From Oceanisphaera psychrotolerans (GTDB lineage Bacteria; Pseudomonadota; Gammaproteobacteria; Enterobacterales; Aeromonadaceae), in contig NZ_MDKE01000055.1 of NCBI RefSeq assembly GCF_001870485.1, positions 62,001-126,000 of the forward strand: a stretch of 64,000 bases of DNA. The letters run 5' to 3'. The first letter of the stretch is position 1. Every line of letters starts with the position of its first letter. A program made the translations under genes and the position numbers. The notes beneath the pieces are model-generated. The model worked only from the letters and a program-made list of their open reading frames with translations, ran no database searches and was not told where the DNA came from. Positions 39,231 through 47,387 of the stretch are shown here, in pieces.

Positions 39231-39879
39231 GCTGGAGCTGATTCCGCCGGACTACCGCGCCGGCCGACTGATAATACGCCGATGCATTTTCGGCGTGACT
39301 ATGCTGACGGTGGCCAGCCTGCTGCTGCTGCTTGCCGTAGTGCTATTGTCACGCCACAACGACCAGCAGGAAAACCAAATCTTCGCCATGCAGCAACAGC
39401 AGAACGACATTCGCTACCAGCAAAACCAGCTGCAGGAACTGATCCGAGCCCGGAGCTCTCTGCAACGAGAATTGCGCTTTCTCGAAGGCCTGCGCAGCGG
39501 TGTGACTGTCTCCGAGTTGCTTGATGCCACTGACAGGGCGCTGGGTGACAACCCGGTCTGGTTTCAGGAATGGAGCTTTCGGCGGGCCAGCAGCCTGGTC
39601 GACAAGCCAGCGGGTACCTCGACTCAGGGATATTTCATCCTGATCAAGGCTGAAGACAGCCCCGCTACCGGGCAGGAAGCACTGAAGCTGGACATGAAGA
39701 TGACGATTCGCGGTCAATCGGACGATCACCTGGCGCTGTCTCATTTCTTGCGCCAGCTCTCCGAACAGCCCCAGATTGCCGAGGTCAATCTGAGCCGTAC
39801 CAGCCTGCGCCGCTACATCAGTGGCGAGGTACTGGACTTTGAATTAACTGCGCGACTCAGCTCGGGTGAGACACCATGA
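39223..39879 (+). CDS. PilN-like alignment-complex protein
   Basis: 218 residues. A short cytoplasmic N-terminus (MHELELIPPDYRAGRLI) resembles the PilM-binding motif INLLP. One membrane helix follows (residues ~22-45), then a coiled coil rich in Gln (QQNDIRYQQNQLQELIRARSSL) and a ferredoxin-like periplasmic domain. It overlaps the PilM gene by 8 nt and the PilO gene by 4 nt, pointing to coupled translation. In MSHA nomenclature it corresponds to the second MshI/MshJ-type component. Confidence 0.82.
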   Translation: MHELELIPPDYRAGRLIIRRCIFGVTMLTVASLLLLLAVVLLSRHNDQQENQIFAMQQQQNDIRYQQNQLQELIRARSSLQRELRFLEGLRSGVTVSELLDATDRALGDNPVWFQEWSFRRASSLVDKPAGTSTQGYFILIKAEDSPATGQEALKLDMKMTIRGQSDDHLALSHFLRQLSEQPQIAEVNLSRTSLRRYISGEVLDFELTARLSSGETP

Positions 39880-40439
39880 AACCGGACATCAACGTCGATC
39901 TGACCCCATCAAGAACCTGGCTGCTGGCGCTGGCCGGGGGCGGCCTGTTGCTGCTGATTGCGCTGGTCACCTATCTGCTGCTACCGGAGCTGAAACGTTA
40001 TGACGTGGCGAGAGACACCCTGATGTTGCACCAAGGGGCGCTGCCGGAGGGACAGCAGCTCGACAGCCAGCTCGCCCAGCTCCGCTCCGAGGTGGAAACC
40101 TTGCGGCGCACCATTCACGGCGACATGGCCCAGCGCCCGGCCAAACAGCTTGGCAGCCATGTTATCGAGTCGCTGCAGAATCTTTCCTGGCAAAACCAGA
40201 TGCAGCTGACCAGTCTGGTGCCTCGCACGGGCAGCCGTATCGACGCATTTCAGGAGCTGATCTTCGATATCGAGCTCAGTGGCAGCTACATGGACTTTTA
40301 CCGCTGGATCCGTGAGCTGAACGACCAGCTCGGTTTCGTGATCATCTCCGCCTTCGACATGAGGCCGGTTCGCACCCAGAGCGATGGCACCCACATCGAT
40401 ATCAAACTCACCATCGTAGCCTACAAGGCGGAATCATGA
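39876..40439 (+). CDS. PilO/MshJ-like alignment-complex protein
   Basis: 187 residues: short cytoplasmic N-terminus, one membrane helix (WLLALAGGGLLLLIALVTYLLLP, residues ~14-36), a coiled coil (SQLAQLRSEVETLRRT) and a periplasmic domain ending DMRPVRTQSDGTHIDIKLTIVAYK, as in PilO. With PilN it forms the heterodimer joining the platform to the secretin. It overlaps both neighbours by 4 nt. Confidence 0.84.
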   Translation: MKPDINVDLTPSRTWLLALAGGGLLLLIALVTYLLLPELKRYDVARDTLMLHQGALPEGQQLDSQLAQLRSEVETLRRTIHGDMAQRPAKQLGSHVIESLQNLSWQNQMQLTSLVPRTGSRIDAFQELIFDIELSGSYMDFYRWIRELNDQLGFVIISAFDMRPVRTQSDGTHIDIKLTIVAYKAES

Positions 40440-40771
40440 ACATGGAGCGTCTCTTCCCGATCAGCCTCTGGCTGCTGGCGACCACCGCCCTGGCAGACAC
40501 CGGCATGCCATTACGGGACCCTTTTGTCAGGCCACAGACCGAGCTGCCGGCCCGAACCACCCCGACGCCGGTCGTTTCCGAGCCCGACTTCAAGCTGCGC
40601 GCCCTGCTGGTGGCCGGCGATAACTCGCTGGCCAACATTGACGGCACCATACTGGCACTCGGTGATGAATTCGACGGATATCGATTGATTTCAGTCACTC
40701 AGGAAGAAACCCTATTCGAAAAAGGCGCAAACAGATATCGTATCCCTCTCAAGGAACGAACGTCCCGATAA
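40436..40771 (+). CDS. MshK/PilP-like small periplasmic protein
   Basis: 111 residues. A cleavable signal peptide (MNMERLFPISLWLLATTALADT) has no lipobox Cys, unlike PilP lipoproteins. The mature part starts GMPLRDPFVRP and contains FKLRALLVAGDNSLANIDGTILALGDEFDGYRL, typical of the MshK/PilP HR-domain strand pattern that contacts the secretin N-domains. It overlaps the PilO gene by 4 nt; the secretin follows after 31 nt. Confidence 0.75.
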   Translation: MNMERLFPISLWLLATTALADTGMPLRDPFVRPQTELPARTTPTPVVSEPDFKLRALLVAGDNSLANIDGTILALGDEFDGYRLISVTQEETLFEKGANRYRIPLKERTSR

Positions 40772-40802
40772 TGACAACCAGGAAGCAGGAGCTTCAATCA
40801 CC

Positions 40803-42047
40803 ATGCCCATGATTCATCTCTCTCCGGCCATCAAACGCCTGATCCCCTTGCTTATTCCCATTCTTGCTCTCATCAGTCCGGTCGCGCAGGCCACAAAGGT
40901 GTCGCTCAACGTCAACAATGTCGACATTGCCGAAGTCATGGACATGCTCTCGCGTCAGCAGAAATTGAATATCATGCTGTCGACGGGGGTATCGGGTGAT
41001 GTGTCGGTCAATCTCTACGAGGTCGAGGTATCCAATGCCATTCAGATGATCGCCGAGTCGGCAGACTTCGTGGTGGAGCGGCGCCAGGGGAGTTATTTTA
41101 TTCGCAAGCGCGAAGATGTCGGCAAGTACAGCTACAACAACCTGACCAGGCTGAAAACATTCAAGGTCCAGTATTCGGACCCCGTCGCCATCATGGATAT
41201 TCTGAGCAAGTATATTTCCAGCTACGGCAATATCACCGCCCTGCCGGAGCGCGGTTTGCTGGTAGTGGAAGACAAGCCGGAATTTCTTAGTCGCATCGGC
41301 GGGCTGCTCGAGGAAATCGACCGTCAGCCACGACAGATCCTGATCGAGGCCAAAATCTTCGACGTCACCCTGACGGACTCCGATGTCTTCGGCATCGACT
41401 GGGCCACGCTCTTTAAAGGTGGCCAGGGTGAAGTCGGCACCTCCGGGCTGGTGCCGGGCACCGAGGGCATTTTCATCGATCTGGTCACGCCGGATCTGGC
41501 GGTGTTCTTCAATGCCCTGCAAACCAAGAACCGGTTGCACACCGTATCGACACCCAAGATACTGGCACTGGAAGATCAGGAAGCCAGCACCGTCATCGGC
41601 GACCGTCAGGGGTTCAAGGTCACCACCACCATCAACCAAATCACCACCGAAAGCATCGACTTTCTTGAGTCCGGCGTGATCCTCAAGGTTAAACCGGCGG
41701 TCGACGAAGCCAACCGGATCCTGCTGCAGATCCACCCGGAGGTCAGCACCGGAACCGTTAACCAGCAGGGGATTCCCTCACAAAGCACCACCGAGGTCAC
41801 CACCCAGATGCTGGTCAGCAGCGGTCAGACGGTCTTTATCGGCGGGCTGATCCGGCAATCCACCGAAGAAGGCGTCAGGGGCGTGCCTATTCTGATGCAT
41901 ATTCCCTTGCTGGGACGCCTGTTCAAGCAGTCAACCTACACGGACGTGCAGACCGAAACCGTGGTGCTGATCACCCCTTATCTGGTTCAGGATGGCATGC
42001 CGCCCCCGCCAACCGAGCCGCGGCTGACGATGAGCATTTCACCCTGA
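40803..42047 (+). CDS. Short secretin of the pilus system (MshL/PilQ/GspD family)
   Basis: 414 residues with a signal peptide ending AQATK. An STN-like N0 domain (VSLNVNNVDIAEVMDMLSRQQKLNIML) and one N-type repeat (TFKVQYSDPVAIMDILSKYIS) precede the secretin core (~200-395; STPKILALEDQEASTVIGD, TTEVTTQMLVSSGQTVFIGGLI, VPILMHIPLLGRLFKQ). MshL is usually near 550 residues, so this is a compact form with fewer N domains. It makes the outer-membrane exit pore. No pilotin gene is evident nearby. Last gene of the locus. Confidence 0.92.
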   Translation: MPMIHLSPAIKRLIPLLIPILALISPVAQATKVSLNVNNVDIAEVMDMLSRQQKLNIMLSTGVSGDVSVNLYEVEVSNAIQMIAESADFVVERRQGSYFIRKREDVGKYSYNNLTRLKTFKVQYSDPVAIMDILSKYISSYGNITALPERGLLVVEDKPEFLSRIGGLLEEIDRQPRQILIEAKIFDVTLTDSDVFGIDWATLFKGGQGEVGTSGLVPGTEGIFIDLVTPDLAVFFNALQTKNRLHTVSTPKILALEDQEASTVIGDRQGFKVTTTINQITTESIDFLESGVILKVKPAVDEANRILLQIHPEVSTGTVNQQGIPSQSTTEVTTQMLVSSGQTVFIGGLIRQSTEEGVRGVPILMHIPLLGRLFKQSTYTDVQTETVVLITPYLVQDGMPPPPTEPRLTMSISP

Positions 42048-42074
42048 TGCATTCGAACCGGGAGCATTGAAGAG

Positions 42075-42164
42075 ATGAGCACCTGGGCTATCGTGGGTTT
42101 GGTCATTCTGTCTGGTCTGCTGCTGGCCGGGGTTTTACTCCGGGAGAAACAGGCTCGCGGATAA
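42075..42164 (+). pseudogene. 29-codon internal-deletion remnant related to the gene at 61537
   Basis: The frame MSTWAIVGLVILSGLLLAGVLLREKQARG starts after GGGAGCATTGAAGAG, nearly identical to the GGGAGCATTGATGAG before 61537. Residues 1-18 align with the 61537 start (MSTPVFVGLFILSGLLLG). The last ~11 align with its end (TGILLREQERGG), and the similarity continues past both stop codons (ACCCGG(A/G)CAG). About 180 internal codons are missing. It may be translated as a single-helix membrane peptide, since the ribosome site and membrane helix remain. Confidence 0.7.
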
Positions 42165-42224
42165 ACCCGGACAGGTCGGGAAACATGCAATTTTACACTT
42201 TTGGGCAATGTTAAAGGATAACCA

Positions 42225-42647
42225 ATGCACAACCTCACCATCGTCGCCTTCGACCGCAAAAACCAGCCCCACATTCGCGCCATTCGCGATGCCGTGTTCA
42301 TCCATGAGCAGAACATCGATCCCGAGCTGGAATTCGATGGCCTGGACAACGCGGCGATGCATGTGCTGGTGGCGGTGGATGATCAATACGTAGGCACCGG
42401 CCGCATGCTGGACGACGGCCATATCGGCCGCATCGCCATCTTGCGGGATTTTCGGGGCCGGGGGCTGGGCGGCCGTATGGTGCAGGCGCTGGTAGACGAA
42501 GCGGTATCCCGGGGCTACCCGCGGGTCTATCTGGGCGCCCAGAAGCAGGCCATCGGTTTCTACGCCAGGCTGGGGTTCATACCCTTCGGCGAGGAGTTCA
42601 TGGAAGCGGGGATCCCGCATCTGTCCATGGAAAAGCCATTAGTCTGA
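42225..42647 (+). CDS. GNAT-family N-acetyltransferase
   Basis: 140 residues with a complete GNAT fold. The acetyl-CoA pyrophosphate loop is RDFRGRGLGGRM (about residues 71-82), preceded by GHIGRIAIL and followed by LGAQKQAIGFYARLGFIPFGEEF, typical of small-molecule acetyltransferases of the YjcF/ElaA-like type. A clear AAAGGA ribosome site lies upstream. The acceptor is unknown. Confidence 0.88.
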   Translation: MHNLTIVAFDRKNQPHIRAIRDAVFIHEQNIDPELEFDGLDNAAMHVLVAVDDQYVGTGRMLDDGHIGRIAILRDFRGRGLGGRMVQALVDEAVSRGYPRVYLGAQKQAIGFYARLGFIPFGEEFMEAGIPHLSMEKPLV

Positions 42648-42739
42648 ATCATTGCGCTAGTACAGATACATTCGGTGCCGGCAAGCATGGATGCATCTTA
42701 TACCAATCTGAATAAAGCTCTGATCTTTCTCAAGTCCGA

Positions 42740-42995
42740 ACTCAGAGGCAACACAGCCACCTCCCACGACACGCCATAAACTCATCCCTGAGGGCTCGGA
42801 AATGCCATCCGTGGCATTTCACGGTCGCGGGAGGTCGTCTCTGTTGCCTCATCCTGAGCTCCGAGTGGCCAGCAGGCAGTGCCAGCAGGTGACTCTGCAG
42901 CATCAAGGAGGGCAAAGGGATCTGCTCAGCCGACCATCCGCACCACGGATGGTGCGGCTGAGCCTCCAAGGATGGATTTACGGCGAGTCGGCGGA
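42740..42995. repeat. Foldback intergenic repeat with two inverted copies (copies B and C)
   Basis: Inside a 667-nt gene-free stretch (42648-43314). Copy B at 42953-42993 matches 10391-10431 at 31 of 41 bases. Copy C at 42768-42787 reads on the minus strand as GGATGAGTTTATGGCGTGTC, close to GGATGGGTTGATGGCGTGTC at 10407. Local stems include GAGGCAAC / GTTGCCTC, AAATGCCA / TGGCATTT, and CTCAGCCG-ACCATCCG pairing with CGGATGGTGCGGCTGAG. No transposase is present, so it is a non-autonomous or REP-like element. Confidence 0.55.
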
Positions 42996-43073
42996 GTAGA
43001 CCCTTTGTCCGAGATGGGCATGACCGTCAAAAAGATCGGATATTTAATGCGATGGGTATTATTAATTGAAAGC

Positions 43074-43129
43074 AAAAAAAGACCTTGAAAGCCGGTGGGT
43101 TTCGAAAAACCCGCCCGGTTTTCAAGGTC
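43074..43129 (-). terminator. Long terminator hairpin at the end of the betaine locus
   Basis: On the minus strand, GACCTTGAAAACCGGGCGGG pairs with the imperfect complement ending CAAGGTC, followed by seven T. The stem is over 20 bp. It lies 186 nt after the gbcB stop. Confidence 0.85.
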
Positions 43130-43314
43130 AAATGGGCAATAAGACGTACTCAACTACCAGATTTACAACTAACACTATAAAAAGATAACGACCTCCAAAA
43201 CCCCGTAAGCTATATGAATTATGGGTCCTGTCGTTTAAATGCCCCAGCACAATAGGGTCGATGACCATGGCTCAAAGCAGAGTGCAACCTTCCTCAAGGG
43301 GTAAAACCAACAAC

Positions 43315-44403
43315 CTAAATTTCAAGGACTACTCGCCCAATGGCTCGCGAACAACAGGCCAATACATATCCAGATTCTACGTCCGCATCGGAGATGCCAC
43401 CATTATGAATCATATGCACCTCACCAGAGGTCTTTTTGATTTTACAGCTCCCGCATACACCAAACATGCATGCTGAGGGAATGTCCACGCCCACTTCCTT
43501 CGCCACAGAAAGCAAGGTATCCGTCTGTTTGCAGGCGACATCTCTGTTCAAACTGTTGAAATGTATTTCCGCCTCAACATCATCCGCTGGAATAACATCA
43601 TTGTGATCCGGTGTGTCTTCTTCCGTATGAATAGGAGCACCGAAGCTTTCCTCGTGATAATGCGACATGTCAAATTCTTCGGCGTGAAGAATATCACGCA
43701 CACTTTGCATGAAACCTTCGGATCCACAACAAAAGACTTCTCTCTCGGCGAAATCAGGTGATATCAGCTCCAGCATAATCTGGTTAAAGCGACCCTGAAA
43801 TCCGGTCCAGACATCATAGCGATCTGTCTCTTTCACGATCCAGCTTACCTTGATATCAGGATCCCGTTTCGACATATGCTCAATTTCATCACGGAAAAGT
43901 ATTTCCGATGGTCTCGCCGCACAATGAATAAACGTAATATCCGTATGTACACTGTAATCATAAAGCCAGCGCAGCATGGAAATCATTGGCGTGATTCCCG
44001 AACCTGCCGAGATAAACAAGTACTTTTTAGCGGGCAGGTTCCGGCACGAAAAAATACCCGAGGGCCCGTATGCCTTTACGGTATCGCCCAGTTTTAGATT
44101 ATCCAACAGCCAGGCACTGCCTCCCTGCCCATCCTCTTTACGCTTTACGGTAATACCAATAGATAGCGGTCTGGAAGGGGTAGTCGAAAGCGTATAGGAT
44201 CGGTGCAGGATACCTTTTTCAGTTGGTACTTCGATGGTAATGAACTGTCCAGGCTCATAGTTGAACAGTTGTTCATCATCAACTTTGAAGAAGAAGGTTT
44301 TAGCATTTTGAGTTTCCGGCATCACCATGACGCACTCTAATCTCTGCTCATCATTCCAGTAGTATGGAGCATCTTTAAGTTTAGCCAAACCCGATGAACT
44401 CAT
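43315..44403 (-). CDS. gbcB: Glycine betaine monooxygenase reductase component GbcB
   Basis: 362 residues from ATG 44403, which has GGAGG upstream; the longer frame to 44493 crosses a terminator. The order is FAD-binding domain (RSYTLSTTP), NAD-binding domain (FISAGSGITPMISMLRWL) and C-terminal plant-type 2Fe-2S ferredoxin (CMFGVCGSC plus a later Cys). It passes electrons from NAD(P)H to the Rieske centre of GbcA. A terminator stands between gbcA and gbcB, so part of its transcription may be separate. Confidence 0.92.
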   Translation of the reverse strand: MSSSGLAKLKDAPYYWNDEQRLECVMVMPETQNAKTFFFKVDDEQLFNYEPGQFITIEVPTEKGILHRSYTLSTTPSRPLSIGITVKRKEDGQGGSAWLLDNLKLGDTVKAYGPSGIFSCRNLPAKKYLFISAGSGITPMISMLRWLYDYSVHTDITFIHCAARPSEILFRDEIEHMSKRDPDIKVSWIVKETDRYDVWTGFQGRFNQIMLELISPDFAEREVFCCGSEGFMQSVRDILHAEEFDMSHYHEESFGAPIHTEEDTPDHNDVIPADDVEAEIHFNSLNRDVACKQTDTLLSVAKEVGVDIPSACMFGVCGSCKIKKTSGEVHMIHNGGISDADVESGYVLACCSRAIGRVVLEI

Positions 44404-44452
44404 AACATTAAACCTCCATAATAAAACCAAAAACAGAACCAACTCCCACACG

Positions 44453-44490
44453 TAAAAACCTGCCGAAAATAGTGCCTGCCGGCAGGTTTT
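44453..44490 (-). terminator. Terminator between gbcA and gbcB
   Basis: Minus-strand stem AACCTGCCG / CGGCAGGTT followed by a T-run (TTTTT), 10 nt after the gbcA stop. It would attenuate gbcB relative to gbcA. Confidence 0.75.
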
Positions 44491-44499
44491 CAACAGTGG

Positions 44500-45711
44500 T
44501 TAGATGATTTTTTTAATCATCATATCCGTATACCAATCAATAAAAGCTTTAACCCCAAACTCTGCTGTTGGCGAATAGGGCCCTGGCTGATAGCCACGGG
44601 TGTTGATGCCTAACTGGTTACGCTCAACAAAACTCCGATCTTCATCGTTCGTTTCGCGCCAGACCTTGGTCAAATTGTCTACGTCGTAGTCCACACCTTC
44701 TACCGCGTCTTTTGGCACCATCCACTTGCAGGTCAATTGGGTTTCCTGCGGGCTTATCGGCAACACCCGGAAGGAAATGCAGTGATCTGCCTGATAATGA
44801 AGCCAGACATTTGGCAAATGAAGGTTGCGCAAGGTACCGACATCAATATCCGGCAGAGTCCCCAGGCGATGGTTCTTCACCGCCGGCTGACCATCCATGG
44901 TCATGGAAACCGTACCTTTAAGCAGGGGCATGCGGGCAATGCGCCAACCGTTCTTGTTCACCGCCCGATAGGGCAAATCTTTCTGCTCCCACTCAGAAAA
45001 AGCATTTTCCATATGGGCTTTAGCTTCTGGTGTTGTAACCGGGTCGTTCGGATCATCGCTCTCGGGCAGACTGCGTAACAGTGAGGGGTGCCCAGCCTGG
45101 CAGTGATAACACTCGCGATTATTTTCCCAAACCAGCTTCCAGTTACCCTGCTCTACCATCGAGATTTCTGCCGCCACCTTCAGGTCTTCCATGCCATGCG
45201 GCGCAATATATGGCTCTATCGTTTTCGCGTATTCATTGAAATCCGGCGGATTGTCACTGAGGCAGACGTAAATGGTGCCACCCGCCACCTCAACGTTGAC
45301 TTTATTCAGTGGGAAATCGGCCTTATCAAAGTCATTGCCCATTTCGCGAGCAAAAATAAGCTGACCATCAAGTTCATAGGTCCATTGGTGATAGGGACAT
45401 ACAATTTTTGGAGCGCTACCACTGGCCTTGGTACAAAGTACCGAACCACGATGTCGACACGTATTGAAGAATGCACTGATGCCCCCTTCCTTATTACGCA
45501 CTATCAACAGTGAGTCTTTACCAACATTGACGGTAACGTAATCTCCCACCTTGGGTACTTCACATACATGCCCAATGGCCAGCCAGTTTTGAGCAAAGAT
45601 AAGCTCCATTTCCAGCTCAAACAACTCGGGGTCGGTATAAAACTGTTGAGGCAGGCTATAACCTGGCTTTTGCGATTTGAGACTTTCCAAGATAGACGCT
45701 GAAAACTTCAT
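44500..45711 (-). CDS. gbcA: Glycine betaine monooxygenase Rieske component GbcA
   Basis: 403 residues. The Rieske centre is C85-x-H87 and C105-x2-H108 (CRHRG, CPYH). The catalytic site has N-N-R-E200-C-Y-H203-x4-H208, with Glu as the inter-subunit bridging residue, and an Asp-rich late segment (TNDEDRSF) should supply the third iron ligand. GbcA with GbcB converts glycine betaine to dimethylglycine plus formaldehyde. The ABC transporter upstream and dimethylglycine dehydrogenase in the same string support betaine as the substrate. Confidence 0.93.
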   Translation of the reverse strand: MKFSASILESLKSQKPGYSLPQQFYTDPELFELEMELIFAQNWLAIGHVCEVPKVGDYVTVNVGKDSLLIVRNKEGGISAFFNTCRHRGSVLCTKASGSAPKIVCPYHQWTYELDGQLIFAREMGNDFDKADFPLNKVNVEVAGGTIYVCLSDNPPDFNEYAKTIEPYIAPHGMEDLKVAAEISMVEQGNWKLVWENNRECYHCQAGHPSLLRSLPESDDPNDPVTTPEAKAHMENAFSEWEQKDLPYRAVNKNGWRIARMPLLKGTVSMTMDGQPAVKNHRLGTLPDIDVGTLRNLHLPNVWLHYQADHCISFRVLPISPQETQLTCKWMVPKDAVEGVDYDVDNLTKVWRETNDEDRSFVERNQLGINTRGYQPGPYSPTAEFGVKAFIDWYTDMMIKKII

Positions 45712-45769
45712 ATTGCCTCCGTTGCTAATTCATATTCAGCCGAAAGTACATCAGGCATAAAGCAATGTG

Positions 45770-45809
45770 CCTGATTTCGTGACCTCACTGATGAAGTCAC
45801 GAAATCAGG
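45770..45809. repeat. Perfect 14-bp inverted repeat in the gbcA leader
   Basis: CCTGATTTCGTGAC / GTCACGAAATCAGG with a 12-nt loop, 59 nt upstream of the gbcA ATG. No T-run follows on either strand, so it could be a regulator site, an mRNA stability hairpin or a processing site. Confidence 0.6.
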
Positions 45810-45829
45810 TATATGGCTATAGATTAATT

Positions 45830-45854
45830 CGGTGGCAAATGGGCTCTGCCACCG
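45830..45854 (-). terminator. Hairpin after proW
   Basis: CGGTGGCA / TGCCACCG with a 9-nt loop, 15 nt downstream of the proW stop on the minus strand. There is no T-run, so it is a weak terminator or stability element. Confidence 0.45.
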
Positions 45855-45868
45855 GGTTAATCACCTTA

Positions 45869-47386
45869 CTAATCTTCGCGTTTGAATCGCCCCTGCACGA
45901 TCCTGTCGATAATCATGGCGCAAAGCAGGATGGCTATACCGGCCAGCAGTCCCTGCCCTTTCGCTGCGTACTGCAGCGCTTGCAGTACATCCGTACCCAG
46001 CCCTTCAGCACCGATCAAGGAGGCGATAACCACCATCGACAGACACATCAGGATGGTCTGGTTTACGCCGGTCATGATGCTGGGCAACGCCAGGGGGATT
46101 TCCACATCCATCAGCAGCTTGCGCCGGGTACAACCGAAAGCCAGCGCCCCTTCCACTATCGTGGCTGGGACTTGCTTGATACCCAATGCCGTCAGGCGCA
46201 CGACCGGGGGCATGCCGAAAATGAGTGTGGCCAGGATGCCCGGCGGCTTGCCAGTACCAAAGAAGGCGATGATCGGAATCAGATAGACAAAGGCCGGCAT
46301 GGTCTGCATAAAGTCCAGCACCGGTCGAGCAACCGCGTAGGTAGAGCGACTCTTCGCGCAAAGGATCCCCAGCGGTACGCCAATCACCACACACAGGGTG
46401 GCCGCCGCTCCCAGCAGAGCAACCGTTGCCATGCTTTTCTCCCAGTACCCCAGAAACGCGAGGTAAGACAGGGCAGCAAGGGTGAAGATCGCCGTCCTCG
46501 GACCGGCCAAACGCCAGGCCATGACCAGTATCACCATCGCCGTCACCGGCCAGGGCGTATCGACCAGCAACACTTCCAGACTGTCGAGCAGTACGCGTAT
46601 GGCGCTGGTGATACCATCAAAAAAACCGGCTCCCTTCACGGCGATGGTGTCAAAGCCGGCATTCAGCCAGGTAGCGATTCCGTTAAACAGCGATTTGTCG
46701 GTGGGAAACTCGGTAAGCCAGGCTACCGGTTTGGCCACGGTAAAGCGGTACAGCGTCAGCGGGGCCATCACGGCCAGCATCACGGCGCCCAGAAGCAGGT
46801 TCTTCTGATTGAAACCGCTTGTTTCACTTCTCCCACCACGCCAGCGGCAGTACTTCATTTCATAAACAATGTTCGCCATGAAGCCCTGAATCAGCACAAT
46901 GACCACCAAGGCCAGCGCGCCCCAGAATATCAACTGGTTCGCTCCGGCAACTGCCGCATCGGCAGCAACCAGGGCTTGTTCTGCGGCCCGCTGCAGGTTG
47001 TCGGCGTTACGCTGCAACGCCTCGGCACTCGGAGCCCCGGACTCCAGGGCAGCCTGGGCCTTGGCGGCCATCTCCTGCGATTTACCGCTCAGGCGATCCG
47101 CCCGAGCCAGATTGTCAGCCCCCAGTTCACCCCACAATCCCCGGCTCAACAGCACCAGCGCAAACAGGGTGGCAACGGTGCTCAACCAAAAGAAACCCCA
47201 TATGTTGCGTGCCGAGGCCCAGAGCGGCCCCAGCAGCGCAGCGTGGGGATTAAAGGAGAAGGTGAGGCGGGTACTGGACTGGATTTTATCGAATTGCTTG
47301 CTGTAATACTCACCCTGCCGCCCGGTAAAACGATGAACGGACATGGGCTGCTCAGACTGCACCGTGGCTTTGCTGATAGCGTTCAT
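45869..47386 (-). CDS. proW: Betaine/choline ABC transporter permease (ProW-like) with N-terminal extension
   Basis: 505 residues from ATG 47386, one base after the proV stop; E. coli ProW has 354. The C-terminal ~250 residues are the permease domain with the ABC coupling motif (EGALAFGCTRRKLLMDVEIPLALPSI). The N-terminal ~210 residues add a soluble start (YYSKQFDKIQSSTRLTF), a membrane helix, an Ala-rich helical segment (SGKSQEMAAKAQAALESG) and a second helix. Similar long permeases are known from marine proteobacteria. It works with proV and proX. Confidence 0.9.
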   Translation of the reverse strand: MNAISKATVQSEQPMSVHRFTGRQGEYYSKQFDKIQSSTRLTFSFNPHAALLGPLWASARNIWGFFWLSTVATLFALVLLSRGLWGELGADNLARADRLSGKSQEMAAKAQAALESGAPSAEALQRNADNLQRAAEQALVAADAAVAGANQLIFWGALALVVIVLIQGFMANIVYEMKYCRWRGGRSETSGFNQKNLLLGAVMLAVMAPLTLYRFTVAKPVAWLTEFPTDKSLFNGIATWLNAGFDTIAVKGAGFFDGITSAIRVLLDSLEVLLVDTPWPVTAMVILVMAWRLAGPRTAIFTLAALSYLAFLGYWEKSMATVALLGAAATLCVVIGVPLGILCAKSRSTYAVARPVLDFMQTMPAFVYLIPIIAFFGTGKPPGILATLIFGMPPVVRLTALGIKQVPATIVEGALAFGCTRRKLLMDVEIPLALPSIMTGVNQTILMCLSMVVIASLIGAEGLGTDVLQALQYAAKGQGLLAGIAILLCAMIIDRIVQGRFKRED

Positions 47387-47387
47387 A

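Noticed and set aside
42742-43000. Small reading frames in the 42.7-43.0 kb gap
   Set aside because: They coincide with the foldback repeat copies and lack ribosome sites or conservation cues.
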